Program-made: the position numbers and the translations under genes
Assembly: GCA_030747075.1 (NCBI GenBank)
Contig: JASLLL010000002.1
Span: 62,001 to 126,000 of the forward strand
Source: Gemmatimonadota bacterium
GTDB lineage: Bacteria > ARS69
Direction: 5' to 3'
DNA length: 64,000 nucleotides
Shown: one piece after another, positions 26,646 to 37,882 of the stretch
Numbering within the stretch: position 1 is the first letter of the stretch
Layout of the letters: every line of letters starts with the position of its first letter
Notes under the pieces: model-generated
The model's database searches: none
Told to the model about the DNA's origin: nothing
Seen by the model: only the letters and a program-made list of their open reading frames with translations

Positions 26646-27111
26646 CGAGTTTCTCCGCAAGGGCCAGCGCTGGAACCCCCAGAAGCGCGGTGTAGATGCC
26701 GCCCGGAAGCGTGGATGTGATGAAGAGTCGCCCCCCCTCCACCGGGCTCCCCGGCAGCCGGAGGAACACGAGGATCTGATCGCGGAAGATCGCCGCCAGG
26801 AAGAGAATCAGGAGTTGCGTCGAAATGCTCCCGCGAACGATTCGGGAGGCCAACGCGCCCACCGCATATCCGACGACGCCGTTTGCCAGAGACAGGAGCC
26901 CCAGCGTCCCGTCCGATCCGGCGCCGACAAGAAGCCCCACCAGAAACCCGGCCAGCGCTCCGGCCGCGGCGCCGTGATGAAACGCCGCCAGGATGACCAG
27001 CACGAAAGTGACATCCGGACGAACTCCACCCAGAGCCAGCGCGGGGACCATGAGCGTCTGGACGAGGATCGCGGCGTACAGCACGGCGAGGAAACGCAGC
27101 AGCCCGATCAC
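26608..27111 (-). CDS. mreD: Rod-shape-determining protein MreD
   Basis: A 167-residue protein with five or six membrane helices in the correct operon place for MreD, an inner-membrane partner of MreC and RodA/PBP2. Recognisable parts are RFLAVLYAAILVQTLMVP at the N-terminus, a ALGGVRPDVTFVLVI helix and a Gly-rich middle helix (LVGAGSDGTLGLLSLANGVVG). The GTG at 27111 overlaps the mreC stop (GTGA). MreD sequences diverge widely, so synteny carries much of the call. Confidence 0.9.
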   Translation of the reverse strand: MIGLLRFLAVLYAAILVQTLMVPALALGGVRPDVTFVLVILAAFHHGAAAGALAGFLVGLLVGAGSDGTLGLLSLANGVVGYAVGALASRIVRGSISTQLLILFLAAIFRDQILVFLRLPGSPVEGGRLFITSTLPGGIYTALLGVPALALAEKLVGWNRGPARGLR

Positions 27112-27908
27112 GGCGTCTCCTCTCCGGAGCCTGAGACGACGAACACCTCCTCCAGGCGCGAGAAGTCCACGGCAGGCTCCACGCTCACCCGGAGCGTTCC
27201 GTCGCCGGGCGAGGATTCCACCGACCGCACGCGCCCCACCGGGATTCCGGCGGGAAAGACGCCTCCGTAGCCGGTCGTGATCACCTCTTCCCCAACCTCC
27301 ACTGCCGCCCGCGCCGGAAGGAAGGTGACCCGCAAGCCATCGAACCGATCCCACCTGAGGATTCCCTCCGCTCGTACACCGGAGAGCCGGACGCTGACCT
27401 GGCACTGGGGTCCGGCCAGCGGGCGAACCAGCGAAGTACGCGGCCCGACCGTCGCCACTGCTCCGGCGAGCCCGGAAGGCGTCACCACCGCCAGATTGCA
27501 ACGAACGCCGTCTCGTTCGCCCTTGTCGATGCGAAGGTCGTCCCCGGTGCGGTCCGCTTCGACCGCGACGACCCGCGCCGCCAGAAGCCCGTGCGTGCTT
27601 CGGTCCCGCAGCGCCAGCATCTCCCGCAGGCGATCTCCCTCGCGCGCATCCTCCCGGAGCGCGGCAATCCGAAGCGACGCCTGCGCGAGATCCGTACGCA
27701 ACGAGTCATTCTCCGATCTCAGCCCCACCAGCCCGCCCACGAAGGACAGCCCCGACTGGACCGGCCCCAGCGCGGCATCATGCAGCGAGTGGGCGAACCC
27801 GGCCCCTCGGGACCGCGACACCCAGTGAAGAGTCAGGGAGGCCGCCACTACGCAAACCAGGACCAGGATCTCGCCCCGGCGGGAGAGGTAGTCGTTCAAT
27901 GGCGACAA
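27108..27908 (-). CDS. mreC: Rod-shape-determining protein MreC
   Basis: A 266-residue periplasmic scaffold with one N-terminal helix (about 14-30), a short coiled coil (about 60-105, LRSENDSLRTDLAQASLRI) and a beta-rich C-terminal domain with GLAGAVATVGPRTSLVRPL and TTGYGGVFPAGIPVG, as in MreC. It links MreB filaments to PBP2. The start is TTG at 27908, four bases after the mreB stop codon, with an AAGG in the end of mreB as ribosome site. Stop overlaps mreD. Confidence 0.94.
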   Translation of the reverse strand: MSPLNDYLSRRGEILVLVCVVAASLTLHWVSRSRGAGFAHSLHDAALGPVQSGLSFVGGLVGLRSENDSLRTDLAQASLRIAALREDAREGDRLREMLALRDRSTHGLLAARVVAVEADRTGDDLRIDKGERDGVRCNLAVVTPSGLAGAVATVGPRTSLVRPLAGPQCQVSVRLSGVRAEGILRWDRFDGLRVTFLPARAAVEVGEEVITTGYGGVFPAGIPVGRVRSVESSPGDGTLRVSVEPAVDFSRLEEVFVVSGSGEETP

Positions 27909-27911
27909 GAG

Positions 27912-28952
27912 TTACCTTCGGTGTGATTTCAAGAGTACCTTTTCGTAGCGATCCGTCTCATCCAGCACTTTCCCCGCCCCCAGCACCACGCAGGTCAACG
28001 GGTCCTCCACCACATTGATGGGGAGGTTCGTCCGTTCCCGCAGGAAGACATCAAGCCCTCTCAGGAGCGCCCCGCCCCCGGTCATCACGATTCCCCGATC
28101 CACGATGTCCGCCGCCAGTTCCGGCGGTGTCTCCTCCAGCGTGCGCTTCACCGCGCGGACGATCTCCTCGACCGGATCCCTGAGCGCGATGCGAATCTCC
28201 GAGGTCTTGATGCGGATTGTCTTCGGGATTCCCTCCACCAGATCCCGGCCCTTGACCTCCAGCCCGTCATCGTCCTCTCCCTCTTCCGGGTGCGCCGATC
28301 CGATGGCCATCTTGATCTGCTCCGCCACCTGGATCCCGACGAGAAGGTTGTACTTCTTCTTCACATGCTGGGCGACGGCTTCGTTCATGCCGTCTCCGCC
28401 GACCTTGATGGAGGTCTTCGCGACGGTTCCCGAAAGCGCGATCACCGCCACATCCGTGGTCCCGCCGCCAATGTCCACGATCATGTTCCCGGACGGCTTG
28501 TCCACCGGCAGCCCCACTCCGATGGCGGCCGCCATGGGTTCGCTGATGAGGTAGACCTCGCGAACTCCGGCGTTCTCGGCGGAGTCCCGGACCGCGCGCT
28601 CCTCGGATTCGTTGATGCCGGACGGGACGGCCACGACCGTCCGCGGACGGACGAAGGCCTTCCGCCTCTGCGCACGCGTAATCAGCGACCGCAGAAGCAC
28701 TTCCGCCATCCCGACCTTCTCAATGACGCCGTCCTTCAGCGGGCGGATGACCTCAATCGAGTCCGGTGCGCGGCCCAGCATGGCTTTGGCGTCCTGGCCG
28801 ACCGCGATGACCTCTCCCGAGTGCTGGTCCACCGCCACGACACTCGGCTCGTCGATGACAATGCCGCGTCCCTTGACATAGACGAGGGAGTTGGCCGTCC
28901 CCAGATCGATGGCCATGTCGTTGGTGAGGAGACTCCAGAGACTGCTGAGCAT
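27912..28952 (-). CDS. mreB: Rod-shape-determining actin homologue MreB
   Basis: A 346-residue actin-fold ATPase that forms membrane-attached filaments and directs side-wall synthesis. Phosphate-1 motif AIDLGTANSLVY (residues 14-25), connect and phosphate-2 motifs with VDIGGGTTDVAV, and the adenosine motif VMTGGGALLRGL are all intact. An amphipathic MLSSLWSLL start fits membrane binding. ATG at 28952 has a GGGGAAGAGG upstream; 35 bp separate it from the purF stop, so it probably lies in the same transcript as the pur genes. Confidence 0.97.
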   Translation of the reverse strand: MLSSLWSLLTNDMAIDLGTANSLVYVKGRGIVIDEPSVVAVDQHSGEVIAVGQDAKAMLGRAPDSIEVIRPLKDGVIEKVGMAEVLLRSLITRAQRRKAFVRPRTVVAVPSGINESEERAVRDSAENAGVREVYLISEPMAAAIGVGLPVDKPSGNMIVDIGGGTTDVAVIALSGTVAKTSIKVGGDGMNEAVAQHVKKKYNLLVGIQVAEQIKMAIGSAHPEEGEDDDGLEVKGRDLVEGIPKTIRIKTSEIRIALRDPVEEIVRAVKRTLEETPPELAADIVDRGIVMTGGGALLRGLDVFLRERTNLPINVVEDPLTCVVLGAGKVLDETDRYEKVLLKSHRR

Positions 28953-28987
28953 TCGCCTCTTCCCCTTCCGCGCCTACCGCGCGGGCA

Positions 28988-30412
28988 TCACGACCGCGCG
29001 CCCTTCGAAACGCCGCCGGAGTCTATCACCGAAAGAACTTCCTTGTGAGGAATCTTCTTCCACCTCACCGGATACGCTCCCGTGAAGCAGGCATCGCACT
29101 GCCCCTCGCCCCGTTCCGCCGCGATCACGCGAAGCATCCCCTCCACGGAGAGATACCCCAGCGAATCCACGCCGACCGCATCGCGGATCTCCGGTACGGT
29201 GCGTTCGGAGGCGACCAGTTCCGAATAGGTCGGCATGTCGATCCCGTAGAAGCAGGGGTGCTTCACGGGGGGGGAACTCACACGGAAGTGGATCTCGCGG
29301 GCACCGGCCTCGCGGATCATCCGCATGAGGCTGCGACTGGTAGTGCCGCGCACCACGGAGTCATCCACGACGACCACTCGCTGGCCCTCCAGCACTTCCC
29401 GGACGGCGTTGTACTTCAGGCGCACGCCGAAGTCGCGTTGCTCCTGAGACGAGCTGATGAAGGTGCGCCCGACATAGTGATTCCGGATGAGTCCATGCTC
29501 CAGCGGGATCTTCGACTCCCGCGAATACCCCAGCGCCGCGGCATTGGACGAGTCCGGGACCGCCATCACCAGATCCGCGTCCACCGGATGCTCCCGGGCG
29601 AGCTGCCGCCCCAGCGCGCGCCTCACTTCACTCACGCAGGAACCGTAGGCGCGAGAATCCGGCCGCGCAAAATAGATGTGTTCGAACACGCACTCCGCCC
29701 GCGGGGCATCGGCTCCGAAGCGAAGCGACCGAACGCCGCCCTTTTCGATGACGACGATCTCCCCCGGCTCCACTTCCCGGACATACTCCGCCTTGATGAT
29801 ATCCAGCGCGCAGCTCTCGGACGCCACAATCCAGGCGTCGTCCAGCCGCCCCAGACAGAGCGGGCGGAATCCGTTGGGGTCTCGAATCGCGAGGAGCGCG
29901 TCCGGCGAGAGGCAGACCAGCGAGTACGCGCCGCGCACTCGTGACAGCGTCTGCCGGAGCTTCCCGTCGAGCCCCGGCGGGTGCGCCCGGGCAAGCAGGT
30001 GCACGATGACCTCGCTGTCGACCGTGGTCTGGAAGATGGAGCCCAGGTGTTCGCACTCCTCGCGAAGCTCCCGTGCGTTGACCAGGTTCCCGTTGTGGGC
30101 GATGGCGACTCGTCCGTCCCGATAGGACGCCACGAGCGGCTGGAGGTTCATCGACTTGTCCGCGCCGGTCGTGGAGTAGCGGTTGTGCCCGATGGCGGAA
30201 CGCCCCGGCAGGGCCTCGATGGCCTCGCGGGTGAACACATCCGACACCAGCCCCTGTCCACGGTGCGTATGCAGATCCGCCTCGTGGGCGGAGACGATGC
30301 CCGCCCCCTCCTGCCCCCGGTGCTGCAGGGCGTGCAGCCCCAGATAGGTGAGCCACGCCGCGTCCGGGTGCCCGTACACTCCGAAAATGCCGCACTTCTC
30401 GCGAGCACTCAT
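28988..30412 (-). CDS. purF: Amidophosphoribosyltransferase
   Basis: A 474-residue enzyme for the first committed step of purine synthesis (PRPP plus Gln to phosphoribosylamine). Cys7 in EKCGIFGVYGH is the glutaminase nucleophile, preceded by a short propeptide. The Ntn domain shows HRGQEGAGI, GHNRYSTTG and HNGNLVN; the PRTase domain has VVVVDDSVVRGTTS. The ATG at 30412 overlaps the purS stop (ATGA); the frame is open further up only within purS. It is the last pur gene before mreB. Confidence 0.97.
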   Translation of the reverse strand: MSAREKCGIFGVYGHPDAAWLTYLGLHALQHRGQEGAGIVSAHEADLHTHRGQGLVSDVFTREAIEALPGRSAIGHNRYSTTGADKSMNLQPLVASYRDGRVAIAHNGNLVNARELREECEHLGSIFQTTVDSEVIVHLLARAHPPGLDGKLRQTLSRVRGAYSLVCLSPDALLAIRDPNGFRPLCLGRLDDAWIVASESCALDIIKAEYVREVEPGEIVVIEKGGVRSLRFGADAPRAECVFEHIYFARPDSRAYGSCVSEVRRALGRQLAREHPVDADLVMAVPDSSNAAALGYSRESKIPLEHGLIRNHYVGRTFISSSQEQRDFGVRLKYNAVREVLEGQRVVVVDDSVVRGTTSRSLMRMIREAGAREIHFRVSSPPVKHPCFYGIDMPTYSELVASERTVPEIRDAVGVDSLGYLSVEGMLRVIAAERGEGQCDACFTGAYPVRWKKIPHKEVLSVIDSGGVSKGARS

Positions 30413-30912
30413 GCGGACACCACCTCTACGCACACATCCTGTGCGTGCGGGTTGGCCAGGAGTCCGGCCGAGCGGCGGTCCGTCCGGGCCAGTCCTGCGA
30501 CCGCGCGCTTCGCCTCGGCCGGGTCTTCCGTATCCAGGTCCAGAATCCACAGCACCGACCGGCGCACCTCGGTGAAGGAGGCCATCCCGCGTCGATCCCG
30601 GAGTGCCCTGAGCACCGCCGCGCCCTTCGTATCCACCCGGTCGGTGACCCGAACAAACGCGCGGCATCCCCGATCAGGCGGCGCGCCCCACCCGTCCATA
30701 CGGACGAGATGGATGTTGGGGTTCACCACGGCGGTCGTCTCCTCCAGAGCCCGCCGCACCTCTTCGGCAGGGTCGGCGGCATCCACCGTGAACGACCAGA
30801 TCTCCGCGCGCTCCACGGCGGAGACCGGCGCGCCCCAGTCGTTGAGAACATCTTCCGCGGCATCCCGCACAAGGTCCCTCACCTTTCGAAAGACCAGGGC
30901 TTCGATCGTCAT
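30409..30912 (-). CDS. purS: Double-length PurS (FGAM synthase small subunit)
   Basis: PurS bridges PurL and PurQ in formylglycinamidine ribonucleotide synthase and is normally about 80 residues. This protein has 167. The second half (about 84-167) matches PurS: RAFVRVTDRVDTKGAAVLRAL at the front and LLANPHAQDVCVEVV at the end. The first half (1-75) repeats the same layout: a strand, KVRDLVRDAAEDVLNDWG, EIWSFTVDAADPAEEVRRAL and VVNPNIHLVRM. I read this as a tandem PurS duplication. Its position between purQ and purF, with ATGA overlaps on both sides, supports the role. Confidence 0.85.
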   Translation of the reverse strand: MTIEALVFRKVRDLVRDAAEDVLNDWGAPVSAVERAEIWSFTVDAADPAEEVRRALEETTAVVNPNIHLVRMDGWGAPPDRGCRAFVRVTDRVDTKGAAVLRALRDRRGMASFTEVRRSVLWILDLDTEDPAEAKRAVAGLARTDRRSAGLLANPHAQDVCVEVVSA

Positions 30913-31688
30913 GCGGTCACCCCCGTCATCCGTGCGAAGGCGCGGAAGAAGTCCCGACCCGGCCCCGGCTCTTCGGTCCACGCGTCGGGAAGTGACCGGC
31001 GAATCTCCCCCCAGCGGCCCGGGGTGTCCACCGGCACCTGCCATGCCCAGTTGGCCCGCTCCGGATGGGGCATGATCGCCAACACATTCCCCTGTGGATT
31101 GCGAATCGCGGCCGCGTTCTCCCACGCGCCGTTTGGATTGACCGGCCACCCGGCGACGACCTTTCCGTCCTGATCGCAGTACCGCGCCGCAATCAGCCCT
31201 TCGGCCAGCACGCGCCGCCGCACTTCTTCATCCGCTGTCACAAAGCGCCCCTCCGCGTGCGCGAAGGGAAGCGGCACCGGTTCCTCCGCGAAATCCGCGA
31301 CCACGGTTCGCCAGTCGCAGTAGTAGCCGGTCCGGCTTCCCGAGTCATTCACAGCCAGCGCCATCTCCACGCGCCCCGCCTCCAGCGCGGGAACGAGCCC
31401 GGCTTCCAGCAGGATCTGCGCACCGTTGCAGATCCCCGCGACGGCACGCCCCTCTTCGGCGGCACGCGCCACCGTCTCCATCACGGGATGCTTGGCGGCC
31501 ACGACTCCCGCGCGAATCCGGTCCTCGTGGGAGAAGCCGCCCGGAAGAACGAACCCGTCGTACGAGAGAAGCTCCCGTTCGCCGGTGTGCGCCGGAACGA
31601 TGCGTGCATCCAACCCCACGCTTTCCAGCGCGCGCAGAGTCTCGTCTTCGCAGTTCATCCCGGGAAACAGCAGCACCGCGACTCTCAT
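30909..31688 (-). CDS. purQ: FGAM synthase glutaminase subunit
   Basis: A 259-residue class I glutamine amidotransferase that supplies ammonia to PurL. The nucleophile Cys87 sits in AGICNGAQIL, with the His-x-Glu pair in IMPHPERANW. The N-terminus MRVAVLLFPGMNCEDET is the PurQ signature. The ATG at 31688 overlaps the purL stop; ten upstream in-frame residues belong to purL's end and are excluded. At 259 residues it is longer than the roughly 225 of Bacillus PurQ, with an extended C-terminus (WTEEPGPGRDFFRAF). Confidence 0.95.
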   Translation of the reverse strand: MRVAVLLFPGMNCEDETLRALESVGLDARIVPAHTGERELLSYDGFVLPGGFSHEDRIRAGVVAAKHPVMETVARAAEEGRAVAGICNGAQILLEAGLVPALEAGRVEMALAVNDSGSRTGYYCDWRTVVADFAEEPVPLPFAHAEGRFVTADEEVRRRVLAEGLIAARYCDQDGKVVAGWPVNPNGAWENAAAIRNPQGNVLAIMPHPERANWAWQVPVDTPGRWGEIRRSLPDAWTEEPGPGRDFFRAFARMTGVTA

Positions 31689-34025
31689 CCCGCCACCTCC
31701 GCGAAGGAATCCCGCCACGCCGATTCCAGTTCCTGTGCCGAAAACTCGTACTCTCCCGAATCTCCGAGAATGCGCAACCCTGGCTGGTCCGTCACCGTTC
31801 CCACGACTTCGCAGGGAACCTCCGCGAGCGAGGGCGGGAGCGGTCCGTCACCGGGCACTTCCAGAAGGTAGGCGCCGGTCTCCGAGAAGAGCTTCTCGAA
31901 ATCTCCCCGCCCGGGAAGAGCCCGGATGTCCACGGCCAGTCCGCGCTCCATGCTCCCGCGCGGCCCGAGGAGCATCTCCGCCAGCGCGGTGAAGAGCCCG
32001 CCGGAGGAGATGTCGTGGCTCCCCCCCACGCTCCCGGCCTCGATGCACTCCAGCACCGCCCGCGCGAAGGTGGCTTCCGCGCCGAAGTCCGCCGTGGGCA
32101 CGCGCCCGCGTTCCTCCTGATGGAGAATCCTCGCCGCCTCCGAGCCTCCCAGTTCGTCGCGGCAGTGCCCCACGCGGACCACCCGGCTCCCGACGCGCTC
32201 CAGAGCGATCGCCCGGCAGCGGCGGGCGTCCGGCGCCACTCCAAGGCAGCACACAATGGGCGAAGGCGGAATGGCCCGTCCCGTCGAGGACTCGTTGTAG
32301 AAGCTCACATTCCCGCTGACAAACGGCAGCGGTTCCCCGGGCCGCTCCAGCGTGCCGAAGCCGCGCGCCGCATCCGACATTCCGCGAACGGCATCCCGGA
32401 AGTCCCGGTACACCTCCGCCCGTTCCGGGTTGCCGAAGTTGAGGCAGTCGGTCAGCGCACGCGGCCACGCACCGGCGGCCACCACATTCCGCGCCGACTC
32501 CAGCACAGCGTTCGCACCGCCCCAGTAGGCATTGCGCTCGCCATAGCGCGGATTGCCGTCCACCGAAAGAGCCACGCCCAGAGGAGCCCCCGGCACCGGA
32601 AGCGCCACGCCCGCGTCCGCTTCCCCCGGACGGAGGAACGCGCCGCCACGCACCTCTTGATCGTAGTGAGAGAAGAGATCCCGCTTCGACGCGATGTTCT
32701 CCGACGCCAGCACTTCCAGCGCCAACCGCCGCAGGTCTCCGTGGAAGACGACCTCGCCGGGGTCTTCATCCCGCGCCGGAGCCGCGTCCCGCACCGCCGT
32801 CACGCCAGCGGTCACCGCCTCGGTGGCGGCGTCTCCGACCAGTTCTCCATTCCAGAAGACGCGCATTCCGGGATGATCCGGCAGGAACTCCCCCACATGA
32901 CGCGCCGCCGCGCCACGGCTTACACGCGGGAGATCAAACTCCTCGTTGTGGATGCGAAGAACCTCGTCCGTGAAGCTCCGGGGAACCGCCCATCCGAAGC
33001 GCTCCTGGGTCTCCGCGCAGGCGATCACCTCCGGCCCCAGCCCATCCTCCGCCACATGGACTTCGTCCAGCCGAATCTCCACGCCGACACCACCGGAATG
33101 CGCAATCTCCGCCGCGACACAGACGATCCCCCCCGCGCCCAGATCCTTGAACCCGATTTCGAGATCCATCTCCCGCGCCCGCTCCATGACCGCCAGCGAG
33201 GCATTCCGCAAGACGCGCTTCAAGAACGGATCCGGGACCTGCACCGCCGAGCGTGAGTCCTCTTCCACTTCCAGAATCCGCGAAGCCATCGTGGCCCCGC
33301 CGAACCCCGAAGCATCCGTCGCCTTGCCCGTGAGGATGAAGTCGTACGGTTCCGTCCGGGCGCGCTCCGGCACCGCGCTGTGGACCAGGTGATCCACCGG
33401 CATCACCCCGGCGCAGACCACATTCACCAGGCAGTTGTCCCCGTACCCGCGATGAAAGACCGTCTCCCCGCCGCAGTTCGGAACGCCCAGAGGGTTCGCG
33501 TAACCCGCGATCCCCTCCACGACTCCCGTGAGGATCTCGCGAGATCTCTCCCCGTCCGGTCCGTCCAGATCTCCGAAGCGAAGCGAGTCCAGCACCGCGA
33601 ACACATCCGCACCCATGCAGTAGACATCGCGGACGATGCCGCCGATGCCGGTGGCCGCCCCTTCGCCGGGAACAATCTGGCTGGGATGGTTGTGACTCTC
33701 ATGCCCCATCACGGCCGCCCATCGCACCCCGTTCACTTCACCGATCTCCACGACTCCCGCGTCCTCCACCGGACCCAGCACCACAAAGGAACTGTCGGTC
33801 GGGAGGAAACGCTTCAGCACGGGGCGGCTCGACTTGTACGAACAGTGCTCCGACCACATCGTATCGAAGAGATGCGCCTCCAGAACCGTGGGGTTCCGCC
33901 CGAGAAGATCCACCAGTTGCCGCGCTTCCCCGACGGTGAAGCACAGCCCACGCTCGGAAATGAGCGCCTGCACCAGAGCATCTTCCGATGCGGTGAACTC
34001 CAGCGTCCGCAGAGCCCCGACGGAA

Positions 34026-34036
<11 letters not shown>
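31685..34036 (-). CDS. purL: FGAM synthase large subunit (small-type PurL)
   Basis: A 783-residue PurL of the short, heteromeric type, which converts FGAR to FGAM with ATP and ammonia from PurQ. Motifs include MWSEHCSYKSSRP near residue 60, VMGHESHNHPSQIVP, GATGIGGIVRD, KDLGAGGIVCVAAE and the second-half LTDCLNFGNPE and SHDISSGGL. It needs PurS and PurQ, both encoded just downstream with ATGA overlaps. The ATG at 34036 overlaps the last bases of purB by 11 bp. Confidence 0.97.
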
Positions 34037-35338
<1,302 letters not shown>

Positions 35339-35342
<4 letters not shown>

Positions 35343-36472
35343 CTTCGCTCCGCCAGATGAAGAGTGCGCGTGACGACCCGGTCGCCCCGCTGGACTTCGA
35401 AAGTGATGTCGTCGCCGACGAGGAATCCGTACAGCGCGTAGGTGGCGTCCTCGAAGCGGCGAATCGTCTCTCCCTGAATCTCCGTGATGACATCTCCCCG
35501 GCGCATCCCCGCGCGCTCGGCCGGGCTTCCCTGTTCCACATCCGCGACAATGACGCCTTCGGTGGACTCCAGCGACAGCCTCTCCGCCAGTGCCGCGGGA
35601 ATGTCGTTGATGCGGCACCCGATCCAGACTTCGCGAACAGCGCCATAGTCGACGATCTCGCGAAGCACACGCATGGCGGTGTCCATGGGAATGGCGAACC
35701 CGATCCCCTGGCTGCCTCCGGACTTGGACAGTATGAAGGTGTTGATGCCCACGACTTCACCGAGCGCGTTGGCCAGAGCCCCGCCCGAGTTTCCGGGATT
35801 GATGGCCGCGTCGGTCTGGATCATGCCGCGATACATGGTGACCGTGCTGGAACCGGAGGGCAGGAGATCCCGGTTCAACGCGCTCACGACGCCGACCGTG
35901 ACCGTGGGCCGGGAGTCTCCCAGCACATAACCGAACGGGTTGCCGAGCGCAATCACCCACTCACCGATCATCAGATCCGCAGACGAACCGCCCGTGGCGA
36001 CGGGGATGTCCTCTCCGGCCGGGTCGAAGCGAAGGACCGCCAGGTCGTACCGCTCCTCTCCGCCCACGACGACCGCGCTGTACTCCCGCCCGTCGGAGAG
36101 CGTCACGCGAATCTCCCCCGCTCCCTTCACCACATGGTGATTGGTCAGGACAATGCCGGACTTGCTGACCACCACGCCGGAACCCATGCCCTGCACCGGC
36201 TTCCAGACCCTCCGCCGGATTCCCGGAAAGAACGGACCGAAGAAGTCTTCGTATCCCTCCGGATAGACTCGCTGAACGACCAGTTCCCTCCGCAGAACCG
36301 AGACGGTCGCCACGGCCGGGGATACCTGCTCGGCAGCACGCACAATGGCGTTTCGCCGCCCGGTTTCGATGACGGCCCCCGTGTCCCGCGCGGAGGTCGC
36401 CACGGCCGGGTCAGGAACCGTCGCCGGAAGCAGGGCCGCCGCGAGAACGACGGCCCGAAGGAGTCCCGCCAC
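35339..36472 (-). CDS. HtrA/DegP-family serine protease with one PDZ domain
   Basis: A 377-residue periplasmic protease. A hydrophobic N-terminus (residues 1-25) acts as signal or anchor. The trypsin-like domain (about 40-260) has the triad His113 (TNHHVV), Asp143 (YDLAVL) and Ser229 (GNSGGAL). One PDZ domain follows (about 280-370, GSPAERAGMRRGDVITEIQG), as in DegS or short HtrA. The start is GTG directly after the upstream TAG, with no gap; its stop overlaps purB. Its place inside a nucleotide-synthesis operon is odd; membership may only reflect compact packing. Confidence 0.93.
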
Positions 36473-37129
36473 CTAGATCTTCGCCCCCGTGCTTTCCCAG
36501 TCCTTGAGGAACTGCGCGATCCCGCGATCGGTCAGCGGATGCAGAAACATCTGGTCGAGTACCTTCTTTGGAACCGTGGCAATGTGCGCGCCGGCCACGG
36601 CGCAGTCCGTCGCGTGCGTCGGGGAACGGAGGGACGCGGCGATCACTTCGCACTCGAAGGAGTAGTTCGCGTAGACCGTCACGATGTCCCGGATGAGTTC
36701 CACGCCGAATGTCCCGATGTCGTCCAGTCGTCCGACAAACGGGCTGACAAAGTGGGCCCCCGCCTTGGCTGCGAGCAGTGCCTGATTCGTGCTGAAGATC
36801 AGCGTGACATTGGTGTGGATGCCCTCGGCATGCAGCGCGTTCACCGCCTTGAGACCTTCACGAGTCATGGGGATCTTCACGACGATGTTCTCGTGGAGGC
36901 GCGCCAGTTTCATCCCCTCTTCGAACATCTCGTCCTTCGTGTCTCCGGTGACTTCCGCGTTCACCGGCCCGTCCACGATGGTGCAGATCTCCTTCAGGAC
37001 TTCGCGAAAGTCGCCGCAGTCCTTTTCCCGCGCAAGAAGTGTGGGGTTCGTCGTCACGCCGTCCACGATCCCGATGTCCGCGCTGGAGCGGATCTCGTCG
37101 ATGTTCGCCGTATCCAGAAAGATCTTCAT
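36473..37129 (-). CDS. Transaldolase/fructose-6-phosphate aldolase (TalC/FSA family)
   Basis: A 218-residue class I aldolase of the small transaldolase subfamily. The Schiff-base Lys85 is in NIVVKIPMT, exactly where it lies in E. coli [26 protein letters not shown] and [11 protein letters not shown] are family signatures. It either transfers dihydroxyacetone units (transaldolase, pentose phosphate pathway) or cleaves fructose-6-phosphate; sequence alone does not decide. A link to PRPP supply for the pur genes downstream is plausible. ATG overlaps the truA stop. Confidence 0.93.
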   Translation of the reverse strand: MKIFLDTANIDEIRSSADIGIVDGVTTNPTLLAREKDCGDFREVLKEICTIVDGPVNAEVTGDTKDEMFEEGMKLARLHENIVVKIPMTREGLKAVNALHAEGIHTNVTLIFSTNQALLAAKAGAHFVSPFVGRLDDIGTFGVELIRDIVTVYANYSFECEVIAASLRSPTHATDCAVAGAHIATVPKKVLDQMFLHPLTDRGIAQFLKDWESTGAKI

Positions 37130-37881
37130 TCGGTCTTCTCCTTCAGTCCGGGGTCACCCGGGTAGTCTACCGCCATCAGAAACAGGCCGCGCGCCGGAAC
37201 AACGGGGCCTGCGGCCCGGCGATCTCCGGAGTCGAGAACCTCGTCAATCCAATCCGGGGAACGCCGTCCCCGGCCCACCTCCAGCAATGTGCCCACGATC
37301 GTCCGCACCATCTTCCGCAGAAAACGGTTTGCGACAACCTCTACATTCACAAACGAACCTTCCTCCACGATTTCTACGCTTTCCAGGCGGCAGATCGTCG
37401 ATTCCCCCGGATCCACCGCGCTGGCCAGCGCGGCGAAGTCCCGCGACGCGGGAAGCCGATCGGCGGCGAGGCGGATTCTCTCCAGATCCGGCGCGCACGG
37501 GAGCGACAGACATGTTCTCCTTTCCACAGCCACCACCCCCCGATGGAGACGGTAGCGGTAATGCCGGCGAACGGCGCTGTGCCTCGCGTGGAACCCCGGC
37601 GGGGCCGGCGACGCGTGCCGGACCACCACGTCCCTCGGAAGCACGCCGTTCACCTTCGCAAGAACCTCGTTCACATCTTCCGCGGCCTCGATGGAAGCCA
37701 CCTGCCCGCAGGCGTGCACCCCCGCATCCGTGCGCCCGGCTCCCTGCACCGCCACTTCGCGGCGAAGAACGGTGGAGAGCGCCCGGCCCAGTTCTCCCTG
37801 GACCGTCCTCAACTCCGGCTGCACCTGCCACCCGGCGAACTCGGTGCCTTCGTACTCGACCACGAGTTTCCAGATGCCCAA
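37126..37881 (-). CDS. truA: tRNA pseudouridine(38-40) synthase
   Basis: A 251-residue TruA that isomerises uridines 38-40 of the tRNA anticodon arm. The catalytic Asp lies in [17 protein letters not shown]; other marks are [29 protein letters not shown] and [19 protein letters not shown]. Start is TTG at 37881, one base after the ecfT stop. The ecfT-truA order is the same as in many Firmicutes. Confidence 0.95.
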   Translation of the reverse strand: MGIWKLVVEYEGTEFAGWQVQPELRTVQGELGRALSTVLRREVAVQGAGRTDAGVHACGQVASIEAAEDVNEVLAKVNGVLPRDVVVRHASPAPPGFHARHSAVRRHYRYRLHRGVVAVERRTCLSLPCAPDLERIRLAADRLPASRDFAALASAVDPGESTICRLESVEIVEEGSFVNVEVVANRFLRKMVRTIVGTLLEVGRGRRSPDWIDEVLDSGDRRAAGPVVPARGLFLMAVDYPGDPGLKEKTE

Positions 37882-37882
37882 C

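Noticed and set aside
26621-26660. Alternative starts for PBP2 (TTG 26660 or GTG 26621)
   Set aside because: Both are possible; TTG 26645 was used because it alone has a GGAG at seven bases. The difference does not affect any domain.
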